This document shows, piece by piece, positions 1 through 11,445 of a stretch of DNA of 64,000 bases. How positions within the stretch are numbered: position 1 is the first letter of the stretch; the number at the start of each line of letters is the position of its first letter. The position numbers and the translations under genes were made by a program. This DNA is from Rubidibacter lacunae KORDI 51-2 (GTDB taxonomy: Bacteria; Cyanobacteriota; Cyanobacteriia; Cyanobacteriales; Rubidibacteraceae): contig NZ_ASSJ01000076.1 in the NCBI RefSeq assembly GCF_000473895.1, forward strand, positions 155,871 to 219,870, written 5' to 3'. A model generated the notes under the pieces. That model saw nothing but the letters and a program-made list of their open reading frames with translations. It was not told the origin of the DNA and searched no databases.

Positions 1-473
1 ATTTGCTCTTGCAGGACGTCGTCGAGCTCGCTGAGGGAGGGCAGCGGGAAGTCGAGGACGACCACTTCCTTCTCGAGCTCGATAGGAACCTTCTGTACAG
101 GCGACATCATTACTAGCACCTTATCCGTACCCTTGAAACTGGCGACCGCATCGCGCAACCATCGCGTCACAGCTGCTGAATCGACAAACGGGTGCAAGTC
201 TTTAAAAATGTAGATGCCGGGATCGCGCTGGCGTAGGGACCATTCAATAGCTGCTTCAGGCGAGAGCGTGTTGTGTTGAGTGCTGGTACGAGGTTGACCG
301 TGCTCGACTAGCCCACTGGTTACCGTCCACACGTAAACCCGGCGCTGAGACGACGAAGACAGTCGCAAATCGGCGAGAGCGGCGATCGCCTGCTCGGCAC
401 GCTCCTCTTCAGAGGTGACAAGATAGATCAAAGGGTATTGAGCTTTGAAAAGTAGGCTAAGCTCTTCTTTCAT
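1..473 (-). CDS. Ycf46-like AAA+ ATPase, N-terminal part (truncated by window edge)
   Basis: The reading frame starts at an ATG at 473 and runs leftward off the window, so only about 157 residues are visible. The N-terminus (MKEELSLLFKAQYPLIYLVT, then SEEERAEQAI) matches the start of the cyanobacterial/plastid Ycf46 family of AAA+ ATPases, which have a degenerate N-terminal ATPase-like region followed by the true AAA+ domain. The Walker motifs of the main domain would lie outside the window. Family members have been linked to inorganic carbon use in cyanobacteria, but that role cannot be inferred from this fragment. The assignment rests on the N-terminal pattern alone. Confidence 0.7.
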   Translation of the reverse strand, partial: MKEELSLLFKAQYPLIYLVTSEEERAEQAIAALADLRLSSSSQRRVYVWTVTSGLVEHGQPRTSTQHNTLSPEAAIEWSLRQRDPGIYIFKDLHPFVDSAAVTRWLRDAVASFKGTDKVLVMMSPVQKVPIELEKEVVVLDFPLPSLSELDDVLQEQ

Positions 474-585
474 AGCTTCAAACAGTTAATCTCCTGTGTT
501 CCAGGCGCAGACAGCGCCGAATCTAGTTGTCCGATACCACCCAGAATTGGTTTTTTACCCGACGCCTCCAGCGACCGAAAGAGTG

Positions 586-990
586 CTAGCAGGGAACGAG
601 TTCGCCTTCGCCCGGCGAATCCGAGTGCGATACAAAGTCTTCACAAATTTCCTCAACAGCTAGCTCCTCGATCTCCTCAGCCGTAAGCTCATCGGTGACA
701 ATCGTCGGATGGCGACCGAGGGTCAAAATCCCGTTCTCGCGAAAAACCAGCGAACTCGCGCACTCGGGACAGTTATAAACCCGGTGCGTATTGCAACTGG
801 CTGCCTCCAGACTCTCGACGGCTTCGGGATGTTGAAGATAAAAACCCAAAGCTCGCTCCGCTAGTGCAGACATCGATTCGGCTTCAACAGCAGCTCGGAT
901 CTTCAGCTGGCGATGCAACCCCGGCGGCACATACAGCGTGAGCTTTTGCTTTTCTTTTGGCTTGTCTTTGCTAATTAACTGGTCCGGCAT
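586..990 (-). CDS. Ribbon-helix-helix-type conserved protein with CPEC motif
   Basis: A 134-residue protein if started at the ATG at 990 (MPDQLISKDKPKEKQKLTLY). An upstream in-frame start at 1053 gives 155 residues but adds an unconvincing N-terminus. Residues about 14-58 look like a CopG/Arc-type ribbon-helix-helix: a basic strand (KQKLTLYVPPGLHRQL) followed by two helices ending in LGFYLQHPE. A single CPEC motif follows, then a strongly acidic C-terminal tail rich in Glu. The RHH part suggests DNA binding. The CPEC pair is half a zinc site and might bind metal only as a dimer. No partner toxin lies next to it. Function is unknown. Confidence 0.7.
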   Translation of the reverse strand: MPDQLISKDKPKEKQKLTLYVPPGLHRQLKIRAAVEAESMSALAERALGFYLQHPEAVESLEAASCNTHRVYNCPECASSLVFRENGILTLGRHPTIVTDELTAEEIEELAVEEICEDFVSHSDSPGEGELVPC

Positions 991-1157
991 GTCACTTACA
1001 GGTACTACCCGGGTATACCCTGCCACGCTAGAGGCTACAAACGTAAACGTCAAGCCGACTTACCACCTTGACGGCAGTTCTGTCATGAATATTTACAATT
1101 CGAGTTTGCCTTTGGCGAGCAGTGTATGGTTACGGCGAGAGGGGTGAGTCCTCGCGC

Positions 1158-1547
1158 TCAGGCGATCGCGGCGATGCACTCGATCTCGATGCGAGCATCT
1201 TTGGGGAGGCGGGAGACTTCGACGCAAGCGCGGGCGGGGGCGATCGCGGGGTCAAAATAGGTGCTGTAGATTTCGTTAACTGCGGCGAAGTCGTTCAAGT
1301 CAACAAGATAAATCGTGGTTTTGACCGCGTTCGACCAGTCAGTGCCAGCGGCTGCGAGAACGGCAGCCAAGTTAGCCATCACCTGCTGGGTTTGAACGAC
1401 AATGTCATCCGCGCCGACGAGCTGGCTAGTGGTAGGGTCGAGAGCAATTTGGCCGGAAACGAAGACGAGCTGCCCATCAGTGCTGACGGCTTGGTTGTAA
1501 GGTCCGACCGGAGCAGGAGCGCGATGGGTCTGGATTGCTTGATTCAT
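1158..1547 (-). CDS. ridA: RidA family reactive intermediate/imine deaminase
   Basis: A 129-residue protein from the ATG at 1547 (a GTG at 1562 would add five residues). The whole length matches the RidA/YjgF/YER057c family, which hydrolyses enamine/imine intermediates released by PLP enzymes such as threonine dehydratase. Family landmarks are visible: APVGPYNQAV near the N-terminus, VFVSGQIALDP, and the C-terminal RACVEVSRLPKDARIEIE segment, whose Arg binds the substrate carboxylate and whose Glu is the conserved catalytic-site residue. Length is typical for the trimeric family. The gene is monocistronic as far as can be seen. Confidence 0.9.
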   Translation of the reverse strand: MNQAIQTHRAPAPVGPYNQAVSTDGQLVFVSGQIALDPTTSQLVGADDIVVQTQQVMANLAAVLAAAGTDWSNAVKTTIYLVDLNDFAAVNEIYSTYFDPAIAPARACVEVSRLPKDARIEIECIAAIA

Positions 1548-1562
1548 AGGTTTAGGGGTCAC

Positions 1563-3883
<2,321 letters not shown>

Positions 3884-3962
3884 AGCTAATTCCAGCAGCG
3901 GGATGCGCTGCAGCAGAGCGCGAGCTCTGACCGCCTCAGTAAACCTTTCAATCCCGAGATCC

Positions 3963-6527
3963 ATGCTAGATACGCCTCCGCAATCCGACACTCCGCAGTT
4001 CGAGGCTTCGCAGTCCGACATTTGCTGTATCGAAGACGATCGTACCGGGTTGAGCCTCGAGACCCTCGTACGGGGCTTTGCCGACAACCTGTTCTACGTG
4101 CAGGGTAAATATCCGGGGAATGCGACCCTCAACGACTACTACATGGCGTTGGCGTATACCGTGCGCGATCGCTTGTTGCAGCGCTGGCTGAATACTATCC
4201 AGAGTCACCTGCGCGAAGACGTGCGCGTGGTGTGCTATATGTCAGCGGAATATTTACTGGGTCCGCACCTTGCGAACAACTTACTCAATCTCGGACTGGA
4301 GGAGCAAATTCGCCGGGCGGTAGAAGCCACCGGTTTGTCGCTCGATGACTTGATCGCTCAGGAAGAAGAACCCGGACTCGGGAACGGCGGCTTGGGTCGT
4401 CTTGCAGCGTGCTACATGGATTCCCTTTCGACGCTGGAGATTCCTGCGGTCGGCTACGGTATCCGCTACGAATTTGGCATCTTCGACCAGGCAATCCGCA
4501 ACGGCTGGCAGGTGGAAATCACCGATAAGTGGCTGCAGCTTGGCAATCCCTGGGAAATCGCGCGTCCGGAGGAAGCCGTTGAGGTTAAGCTCGGCGGATA
4601 CACCGAGGTTTATCACAACAGTCAGGGGGCCTACCGCGTTCACTGGCATCCCGGGCGCACAATTAAAGGCGTGCCCTACGATACGCCGATCCCAGGTTAT
4701 CGCGTCAACACGGCCAACACGCTGCGTCTCTGGAAAGCCGAAGCGCCCCAAGACTTCGACTTCCAAGCCTTCAACACTGGCGATTATTACGGCGCGGTCA
4801 AGCAAAAGATCCTTTCCGAGAACATCACCAAGGTGCTCTATCCCAACGACGAGCAGATTGAAGGCAAAGAACTGCGCTTGGCTCAGCAGTACTTCTTTGT
4901 ATCGTGCTCGCTCCAGGACATGATTCGCATGCACCTGAATGCAGGTGGCAGCCTGGAAACGTTCCACCAGAAGTACACCGCACAGCTGAATGACACGCAC
5001 CCTGCCGTGGCAGTTGCCGAACTCATGCGCTTGTTAGTGGATGTGCATCACTTCCAGTGGGATAAGGCGTGGGATATCACTCGTAAGACGTTTGCGTACA
5101 CCAACCACACCTTGTTACCAGAAGCGCTGGAGAAGTGGCCGCTGGAACTCTTCGGACGTTTGCTGCCGCGGCACTTGGAGATCGTCTACGAGATCAACAA
5201 CCGCTTCTTGGATCGCGTCCGCGTTAAGTACCTTGGCGACGAAGGACATTTGGCGCACCTGTCGTTGATCGACGAGCAGGGCGAGCGCTACGTGCGGATG
5301 GCGCACTTGGCTTGTGTTGGCAGCTACGCGATCAATGGCGTAGCTGCTCTGCATACCGAGCTGCTCAAGCAGGACGTCCTGCACGATTTCAACGAGCTTT
5401 ATCCGGGCAAGATTCAGAACAAGACTAACGGCGTAACGCCTCGCCGCTGGTTAGCTCTGTGCAATCCGCGGCTGACGGATCTGCTGCGCGAGACTATTGG
5501 CGAGGATTGGCTCGTTCACCTCGACCAACTCCGCAAGCTCGAGTTTTTTGTCGACGATGCGGGCTTCCGGGAGCGCTGGCGCGGCGTGAAGCAGGCAAAC
5601 AAGCAAGCGCTATCGGCTTACGTGCGCGAGCATCTGAACATCGATATCGATCCGAACTCGCTGTTCGACGTGCAGATCAAGCGCATCCACGAGTACAAGC
5701 GCCAGCATCTGAACGCGCTGCATATCGTCAGTCTCTATGCTCAGATCAAACTCGACCCGAATGCCGACATCGTTCCACGCACGTTCGTGTTTGCGGGTAA
5801 GGCAGCGCCGGGCTACTTCATGGCCAAGCGCATTATCAAATTGATTACCTCGATCGCCGATATAGTCAATAACGACCCGGATGTAGGCGAGCGCTTGCGA
5901 GTAGTCTTCGTACCGGACTACAACGTTACGAACAGCCAGCGCTTGTATCCGGCGGCAAATCTGTCAGAGCAGATTTCGACGGCAGGCAAGGAGGCGTCGG
6001 GGACGGGCAACATGAAGTTTGCCCTCAGCGGCGCGCTGACAATCGGGACGCTCGATGGCGCAAACGTTGAGATTCGCGAGGAAGTGGGAGCAGAGAACTT
6101 TTTCCTGTTTGGGCTGACGGCTCCGGAAGTCAAGCAGCTCAAGCAGCAAGGTTACCGCCCCCGCGATTATTACAAATCCAATCCGCTGTTGAAAGAGACG
6201 ATCGACTTGATTGCCTCGGGATACTTTTCCCACGGCGATCGCGAACTGTTTGTGCCCTTGCTGGATTCGCTGCTGAAGTACGATCCGTTCTTGGTGCTGG
6301 CGGACTTCCAAGCTTACGTAGACGCTCAGAAGCGCGTGAGCGCGGCGTATTGCGATACAGAGAACTGGACGCGGATGTCGATTTTGAACTCGGCACGGAT
6401 GGGCAAGTTCTCTTCCGATCGCGCTATTCGCGAATATGCTCGCGATATCTGGAAGGTTCAGCCGTTGCCCATCGAACTTGAAGGTAGTGTGGAGTTTTTC
6501 GAATCCTCTACTAACCGGCACAACTGA
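3963..6527 (+). CDS. glgP: Glycogen/starch/alpha-glucan phosphorylase
   Basis: An 854-residue enzyme releasing glucose-1-phosphate from alpha-1,4-glucans with pyridoxal phosphate. The ATG at 3963 (MLDTPPQSDTPQ) is preferred over an in-frame start at 3903, which only adds a basic low-quality extension. Diagnostic segments are NGGLGRLAACYMDS (substrate region), the QIKRIHEYKRQHLN block, and EASGTGNMKFALSGA, in which Lys 685 should carry PLP. Length matches family GT35. It lies directly downstream of pgm, whose product uses its glucose-1-phosphate, which supports a shared function. Confidence 0.96.
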   Translation: MLDTPPQSDTPQFEASQSDICCIEDDRTGLSLETLVRGFADNLFYVQGKYPGNATLNDYYMALAYTVRDRLLQRWLNTIQSHLREDVRVVCYMSAEYLLGPHLANNLLNLGLEEQIRRAVEATGLSLDDLIAQEEEPGLGNGGLGRLAACYMDSLSTLEIPAVGYGIRYEFGIFDQAIRNGWQVEITDKWLQLGNPWEIARPEEAVEVKLGGYTEVYHNSQGAYRVHWHPGRTIKGVPYDTPIPGYRVNTANTLRLWKAEAPQDFDFQAFNTGDYYGAVKQKILSENITKVLYPNDEQIEGKELRLAQQYFFVSCSLQDMIRMHLNAGGSLETFHQKYTAQLNDTHPAVAVAELMRLLVDVHHFQWDKAWDITRKTFAYTNHTLLPEALEKWPLELFGRLLPRHLEIVYEINNRFLDRVRVKYLGDEGHLAHLSLIDEQGERYVRMAHLACVGSYAINGVAALHTELLKQDVLHDFNELYPGKIQNKTNGVTPRRWLALCNPRLTDLLRETIGEDWLVHLDQLRKLEFFVDDAGFRERWRGVKQANKQALSAYVREHLNIDIDPNSLFDVQIKRIHEYKRQHLNALHIVSLYAQIKLDPNADIVPRTFVFAGKAAPGYFMAKRIIKLITSIADIVNNDPDVGERLRVVFVPDYNVTNSQRLYPAANLSEQISTAGKEASGTGNMKFALSGALTIGTLDGANVEIREEVGAENFFLFGLTAPEVKQLKQQGYRPRDYYKSNPLLKETIDLIASGYFSHGDRELFVPLLDSLLKYDPFLVLADFQAYVDAQKRVSAAYCDTENWTRMSILNSARMGKFSSDRAIREYARDIWKVQPLPIELEGSVEFFESSTNRHN

Positions 6528-7149
6528 CTCGATGCATCCGGCACGAACGGCGCAGGATGCCTAGATTGTGCCTGACTTTACTGAAGTGTGGGGCGAGGAG
6601 CGCAATCGGTCCCCAAGGGACGCGTCCCATCGGTTCGAGCTCTCCGTTGTCGAGAGCGCTGGCTTCTTAAAGCTCATTCAAACAAGCCAGCGCCTCGCGC
6701 TCCCGAAAAACTGAGGATGTTACTAATCCCACTGCAGTGACTACGAGCAGAAAATAGCTGAAACGACCGATCTTCGCTCGATCGGGCTCGGACATCTTTA
6801 CCAAAACAGAGGAAGTTCGGAGCAGCTTTTTATTGAAGCAACTAACGTGAAATACCATAGGGAATCGTGATGGAATGTGCTGAGTGCCAGAAACCTAGCT
6901 GGTTCTGGATTTCAACTGCTGCAGGATAGCAGCTTCCCGCACCCGAGAGCGGTTACTCTCTTTGAGAGGCATCCACTTCCCCATTACCGCAGCTCAGCGC
7001 TCCTGACAAACCTCAGCCACTTGTTTTTAACTGTTGCTTGAGGCCTGACGCAAGCGATCGGCACACCCGTCAGACACGACACCTGTCTCCTGCGAGTATT
7101 CTGTCTCAGTCGCAGGGCGCACGGCAGCTAACTTGGGTTCGGGATGGCA
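6528..7149. other. Intergenic region downstream of glgP containing one copy of a dispersed repeat
   Basis: About 620 bases between convergent glgP and folK. No convincing gene is present. A 63-codon minus-strand frame at 6667-6858 exists but is not supported. The stretch at about 6747-6825 is a diverged copy of a sequence at about 24041-24119 (see the repeat entries). A short GCATCC/GGATGC hairpin just after glgP is too weak to call a terminator. Confidence 0.45.
6747..6825. repeat. Dispersed repeat, copy A (about 79 bp)
   Basis: Aligned without gaps, this stretch matches about 24041-24119 at roughly 58 of 79 positions (hand count). Both copies lie shortly downstream of the 3' end of a plus-strand gene (glgP here, the S9 peptidase there). 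On the minus strand both copies can encode a peptide start reading MSEP, then KI, then FSY. This suggests an ancestral small reading frame or the end of a decayed mobile element. Boundaries are approximate. Confidence 0.5.
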
Positions 7150-7713
7150 TCAATTGGCTGCAGCCAGCCGTACGCCGGTGTTCCCAACCCGTGCGGCCAG
7201 TTGTCCGATACTGAGACCCGATCGCGGCTCGATCCAGTCGGCGGCGATCTCGGCAAGAGGAACGAGAACGAAAGCACGTTCGCCTAAGTGCGGATGGGGA
7301 ATCTGGAGTCGCGGTAGGTCCACTACGCGATCGCCGTACAGCAATACGTCGAGGTCGAGGGTGCGCGGTCCCCAGCGTTCTCGACGTTCGCGCCCGTAGC
7401 CTGCCTCGATTGCCTGTAATGCAGCCAGCAACTCAACGGGCAGTAGCGAAACGGTTAGGAGCGCGCAGCCGTTAAGATACTCTGGCTGCGGCGGTCCAAC
7501 TGGAGCAGTGCGATACCACCGCGATTTTGTCTCGACCCGGATGCCGTCCGTGGCGTTGAGGTCCGCCAGTGCTGAGGTTAAGGTAGCTTCCACATTACCG
7601 AGGTTGCCACCGAGCGCGATCGCGCAGCGCTCGTCGTGGTCATTCGGGTTGTCGGGCTGTCCCGGATGCTGCATCTTGCTGGCGCAAATCTCAACTGATT
7701 GGTCTCCAACCAT
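7150..7713 (-). CDS. folK: 2-amino-4-hydroxy-6-hydroxymethyldihydropteridine pyrophosphokinase (HPPK)
   Basis: The protein is 187 residues from the ATG at 7713, or 174 from an ATG at 7674; the shorter form is closer to the usual length. It transfers pyrophosphate from ATP to 6-hydroxymethyl-7,8-dihydropterin in folate synthesis. Signature elements are IALGGNLGN near the N-terminus, RWYRTAPVGPPQPEYLN, and the HPPK signature RWGPRTLDLDVLLYGD, which contains the Mg-binding DLD. The C-terminal HPHLGERAFVLVPLAEI is also typical. The gene diverges from the cysteine desulfurase gene, with about 70 bases between their starts. Confidence 0.95.
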   Translation of the reverse strand: MVGDQSVEICASKMQHPGQPDNPNDHDERCAIALGGNLGNVEATLTSALADLNATDGIRVETKSRWYRTAPVGPPQPEYLNGCALLTVSLLPVELLAALQAIEAGYGRERRERWGPRTLDLDVLLYGDRVVDLPRLQIPHPHLGERAFVLVPLAEIAADWIEPRSGLSIGQLAARVGNTGVRLAAAN

Positions 7714-7781
7714 AGCGCGGCGAACCTCCGAGTGGCGCTACGCTAGAGACGGATCGATGCCTTGAGAATTCAGTCGCCGGT

Positions 7782-8945
7782 ATGGCCGCTCCCCGACCGA
7801 TTTACCTCGACTACCACGCCACAACGCCGGTCGATCGGCGCGTGGTAGAGGCGATGCTACCTTACTTTACCGAGCACTTCGGCAATCCCTCATCAACGGG
7901 ACACATTTACGGCTGGGAAGCCGAAGCAGCCGTTGCGCAAGCACGCGATCGCGTCGCCGCGGCAATCGGCGCGCGATCTGAGGAGATTGTCTTTACAAGC
8001 GGCGCGACGGAAGCAAACAACCTGGCAATCAAGGGCGTGGCGGAAGCGTATCTCGATCGCGGCCGCCACATCGTCACGGTACAAACCGAGCACAGTGCCG
8101 TCCTCGCACCCTGTCGCTATTTAGAGCGGCTCGGATTCGAGGTAACGTATCTGCCGGTGCAAGCGGATGGCTTGCTGGGGCTAGCGAACCTAGAAGCAGT
8201 GCTGCGGTCGAACACGGTGTTGGTGTCGGTCATGGCGGCAAATAATGAAATCGGCGTGCTGCACCCGCTGGCGGATATCGGCGCGCTCTGTCGCGATCGC
8301 GGTATCCTTTTCCACACCGACGCGGCCCAGGCAATTGCCAAGATCCCGCTCGATGTGGAGGCAATGTCAGTCGATCTGCTGTCGCTGACGGCGCACAAGC
8401 TTTACGGTCCCAAAGGGATTGGCGCACTCTACGTTCGGCGGCAAGTGCGGGTGGCGGCGCAACTGCACGGCGGCGGGCAGGAAAGCGATCGCCGTTCGGG
8501 AACGCTATTCGTACCGCAGATTGTCGGGCTGGGGACGGCAATCGCACTGGGACTGGATGAAATGGAGTGTGAAGGACGGCGGCAGCTGGCACTGCGCGAT
8601 CGCCTGTGGCAGCACCTGCAGGTAGCGGGCGATGTGACACTCAACGGACATCCGACGCAACGGCTACCGGGCAACCTCAACGTCAGTTTTGCGGGGGTAG
8701 ATGGTGCGGCGTTGCTGCTGGGTTTGCGACCGACGGTGGCAGTATCGTCTGGCTCAGCCTGTGCGTCGGAATCGCAACAGGTCTCGCACGTGTTGCGAGC
8801 CTTGGGGCGTTCGCCGGAGTTGGCGCGGGCGACGCTGCGCTTCGGCATCGGCCGGTTCGTGACGAAAGAGGAGATCGAACGGGCGGCTGCGGCAACGATT
8901 GATGTAGTGCAAAACCTGCGATCGCCGAGCGTTGCTGTAAGATAA
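7782..8945 (+). CDS. Cysteine desulfurase, IscS/NifS-like
   Basis: A 387-residue PLP enzyme that removes sulfur from cysteine for Fe-S cluster and thio-cofactor synthesis. The N-terminus IYLDYHATTPVD is the class V aminotransferase start. HTDAAQAIAKIPLD contains the PLP-nitrogen Asp. SLTAHKLYGPKG contains the Schiff-base Lys 206. SSGSACASE places the persulfide Cys 327 in a mobile loop, as in group I (IscS/NifS) enzymes rather than SufS. No isc/suf scaffold genes are adjacent, so the partner acceptor is unknown. A DUF3153 lipoprotein gene follows 25 bases downstream, probably co-transcribed. Confidence 0.93.
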   Translation: MAAPRPIYLDYHATTPVDRRVVEAMLPYFTEHFGNPSSTGHIYGWEAEAAVAQARDRVAAAIGARSEEIVFTSGATEANNLAIKGVAEAYLDRGRHIVTVQTEHSAVLAPCRYLERLGFEVTYLPVQADGLLGLANLEAVLRSNTVLVSVMAANNEIGVLHPLADIGALCRDRGILFHTDAAQAIAKIPLDVEAMSVDLLSLTAHKLYGPKGIGALYVRRQVRVAAQLHGGGQESDRRSGTLFVPQIVGLGTAIALGLDEMECEGRRQLALRDRLWQHLQVAGDVTLNGHPTQRLPGNLNVSFAGVDGAALLLGLRPTVAVSSGSACASESQQVSHVLRALGRSPELARATLRFGIGRFVTKEEIERAAAATIDVVQNLRSPSVAVR

Positions 8946-8970
8946 GCGCGTCGAGGCGGGAAAGCAAGAC

Positions 8971-9687
8971 ATGATGCTGCGACGAGTTTGGGCGCTGGTT
9001 TTGGCGGGCTGCATGTTGCTCTTGTCGGGCTGCGTGCAGTACGACGCGGGCATTCGCTTCGAGGGATTGCATCGCGGCGCGATCGTCCAACGCGTGCAGC
9101 TCGGCGATCGCCTATCGAGCTTTAGCAAGTCGAGCGTGCGGGAATGGCTGCGGAGTATCGAGCGGCGGGCCCAGCAGCTCGGTGGGAGAGTGGAACGGGT
9201 GTCGCCGCTGGAATTAGCGGTCGAGATTCCGTTCGGAAGCGGTCCGGAACTGGCACAAAAGTTTAACGCCTTCTTCCATCCCGACGCACCGGCAAGTAGC
9301 GACTTGGTGGCGTTCGATGCCAGCTTGGACGTGCGGCAGACCAACTTACTATTGGTGCAGCGGACGTACCTGAAGCTGGCACTGGACTTGCGGGCATTGG
9401 CACTGCTGTCGCCGGAGGCAGCAGAAGTTGTCGATGCGGGGTCGCTGGTCGATCTGGAGTTCCACCTCGACGTGCCTGGCTCGGTCCGTAAGGCGTCTCC
9501 AGGTGCACGGCGCGAAGGTTCGCAACTCGTGTGGACATTACAACCCGGTACGATCGCTTCCTTGGAGGCAGCATTTTGGTCGGTGGAACCCCTGGGTTGG
9601 GGCGCGATCGCGATTGCCCTTTTCGTCGTCGGCGGGTTTTATCTCAAGTACCATCATTTGCCTTGGTCGGCACCGCGATCGTCTTAA
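8971..9687 (+). CDS. DUF3153 domain-containing lipoprotein
   Basis: A 238-residue protein with a lipoprotein signal (hydrophobic stretch, then LLLSGCVQYD, lipobox Cys about residue 21). A second transmembrane helix lies near the C-terminus (GWGAIAIALFVVGGFYL, about 208-226). The middle part is a predicted soluble, likely beta-rich domain matching the cyanobacterial DUF3153 family, whose function is unknown. It starts 25 bases after the cysteine desulfurase stop, so the two may share a transcript, although no functional link is known. The protein is probably tethered at both ends to the plasma or thylakoid membrane. Confidence 0.8.
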   Translation: MMLRRVWALVLAGCMLLLSGCVQYDAGIRFEGLHRGAIVQRVQLGDRLSSFSKSSVREWLRSIERRAQQLGGRVERVSPLELAVEIPFGSGPELAQKFNAFFHPDAPASSDLVAFDASLDVRQTNLLLVQRTYLKLALDLRALALLSPEAAEVVDAGSLVDLEFHLDVPGSVRKASPGARREGSQLVWTLQPGTIASLEAAFWSVEPLGWGAIAIALFVVGGFYLKYHHLPWSAPRSS

Positions 9688-9793
9688 TCCGAGACGCGTG
9701 CGCGGTGGGTCAGATCGCCGCGAACGTTTTTTTGCCCGCCCGCCTGCGCGACCTGCAGTACAGTTGGGGCAGAACCAGACGGAGGGTACCTCG

Positions 9794-10432
9794 ATGAGTC
9801 TGAGACTGTACCTGCTGCGGCACGGCGAAACTACCTACAGCCAGAAAGGCGGCTTCTGTGGCATCCTCGATCCCGACCTCACGTCCGAAGGGGCCACCAT
9901 GGCCGAGGCGTTTGCAGCGGCTTATCGCAATCTGGATTGGAAAGCCATCTACGTCAGCCCGATGCGCCGCACGATCGCAACCGCCAAGCCCATATGCGAG
10001 GCCGCTGGTTTGCAGATGCAGCTCCGCGACGGACTCAAGGAGCTAAATTATGGCGAGTGGGAGGACCAAACCCACGAAGCCGTCGAGCGGCGCTTCAATG
10101 CCGACTACGTGCGCTGGCTGACTGAACCGGCTTGGAACCCACCAACTGGCGGCGAGACGGCAACGCAGGTCTCCAGTCGCGCGATGCCCATCATTGCCGA
10201 AATTGAAGAGAATTATGCTGACGGCAACGTGCTCGTGGTGTCCCACAAAGCGACGATACGGATCGTTTTGTGTTCGCTACTCGGCATCGACCTCGGGCGC
10301 TATCGCGATCGCATTGCCGCTCTGACGACGTCGGTGTCGATTGTCAAGTTCGACGTTCACGGACCGCTGCTGGAGGTCCTCGGCGATCGTACCCACATCC
10401 CCGAACACATCCGCAACCGACCGGGCACCTGA
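9794..10432 (+). CDS. Histidine phosphatase family protein (phosphoglycerate mutase-like)
   Basis: A 212-residue cytosolic-type protein from the ATG at 9794, which sits 7 bases after a GGAGGGT ribosome binding site. An open frame extends further upstream to 9428 but overlaps the DUF3153 gene and is not needed. The catalytic motif YLLRHGETTYS places the phospho-accepting His at about residue 10. LKELNYGEWE is the typical proton-donor region, and VVSHKATIRIVLCSLLG carries the second catalytic His. Such enzymes include phosphoglycerate mutases, alpha-ribazole phosphatases and phosphoserine phosphatases; the substrate cannot be decided here. Confidence 0.9.
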   Translation: MSLRLYLLRHGETTYSQKGGFCGILDPDLTSEGATMAEAFAAAYRNLDWKAIYVSPMRRTIATAKPICEAAGLQMQLRDGLKELNYGEWEDQTHEAVERRFNADYVRWLTEPAWNPPTGGETATQVSSRAMPIIAEIEENYADGNVLVVSHKATIRIVLCSLLGIDLGRYRDRIAALTTSVSIVKFDVHGPLLEVLGDRTHIPEHIRNRPGT

Positions 10433-10605
10433 CAACCTGCGCCACCCACGCAGTCGCGCCCGCACAGCTGGGTTCGGAATGGTCTGGCGCGCGTGGGCAA
10501 CCCATCGGGGGAGTTATTTGCCAACGAGCGAAAATTTCATGCGTAGATGATTTTCTTGCAAAAACGACGTGTTCGTTAAGACGCTAGACGATCTCGACGG
10601 CTGGA

Positions 10606-10629
10606 GCGAACTAGTTAGCGAACTAGTTA
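10606..10629. repeat. Perfect 12-bp tandem duplication
   Basis: GCGAACTAGTTA occurs twice in direct succession (10606-10617 and 10618-10629). Each copy holds the palindrome ACTAGT. It lies about 100 bases upstream of the membrane-protein gene starting near 10726 and could be a binding site or a chance duplication. Confidence 0.7.
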
Positions 10630-10725
10630 AAGATGCCTGCCAGAAGTCTGGTGTTGTTTGCCACAGACCGCAGTTGCTGACAGTTGTGAAACAATTCAAT
10701 CACCAGTTCACTTAACGGTCTATTG

Positions 10726-11445
10726 ATGAAAGCTATGAACGAACTCGAACCTGAAACCACTGGAACATCTGATGGCGGGGCACTGGTCTCGAACCACACC
10801 GACATTGACGAACCTCGCCGTGCCCCTGCACCGGCCGCGCTTCCACGCGAGAGCGACCTGCAGGCGATGAACCGCTTGCTGCTCGATCGCATGGCTCGGG
10901 GCAGTACGGATATAAGCGACATCGAGCGCCTGGCCGATCTTTGCAGCGAACTCGAGCGCCGCGGCGAGCGCGAAGCTACCGATCGCTTCAAACGGCGGAT
11001 GGTTGTGACCCAAACGATCGTCGCGATCGCAACCGGCTTCGTGACCACCACCATCGGGTTGTGCCTGACGGTCACGGTTTCGCCGCTGCTGGGACCGGTT
11101 GCCATTGTCCTGGGAGTGGTGGGAGTCTGGGGAAAGTCGCTCGCCCAGGAACGGGTGCAGCCAGTCCTTAAGGACGAGAAAACCCACCCCTCGTATACCT
11201 TTTTGACGGGTTTGCTGCTCTTAGCGGTTGTATTGGCGTTATTAGCTGCGACTATCTGGGCCGACGGTACACTGCCCTTAAAACAAGCATTAGTTGCGAT
11301 CGCGACGTTGGTTCTCCTCGCTGCCCTCGACGTACTAAAGCGTCTAGCAACCGGAAGAGCAACCATCGTGTCAAGCACGCGCGCAGATCGTGTTGAATCA
11401 ACAATGGCTGATGCGTGGAGTGAAGACCGATCGCTGCAGCCTTAA
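10726..11445 (+). CDS. Hypothetical membrane protein with coiled N-terminal region
   Basis: The protein is 239 residues from ATG 10726, or 236 from ATG 10735. The first ~95 residues are hydrophilic with many Arg/Glu and helical character (LERRGEREATDRFKRRM). Four hydrophobic helices follow: TIVAIATGFVTTTIGL, LLGPVAIVLGVVGVWG, TGLLLLAVVLALLAATI and ALVAIATLVLLAALDVL. The last segment is a short Arg/Ser-rich tail. I do not recognise the family. The layout resembles small cyanobacterial inner-membrane proteins without known function. A perfect 12-bp tandem repeat lies upstream. Confidence 0.65.
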   Translation: MKAMNELEPETTGTSDGGALVSNHTDIDEPRRAPAPAALPRESDLQAMNRLLLDRMARGSTDISDIERLADLCSELERRGEREATDRFKRRMVVTQTIVAIATGFVTTTIGLCLTVTVSPLLGPVAIVLGVVGVWGKSLAQERVQPVLKDEKTHPSYTFLTGLLLLAVVLALLAATIWADGTLPLKQALVAIATLVLLAALDVLKRLATGRATIVSSTRADRVESTMADAWSEDRSLQP

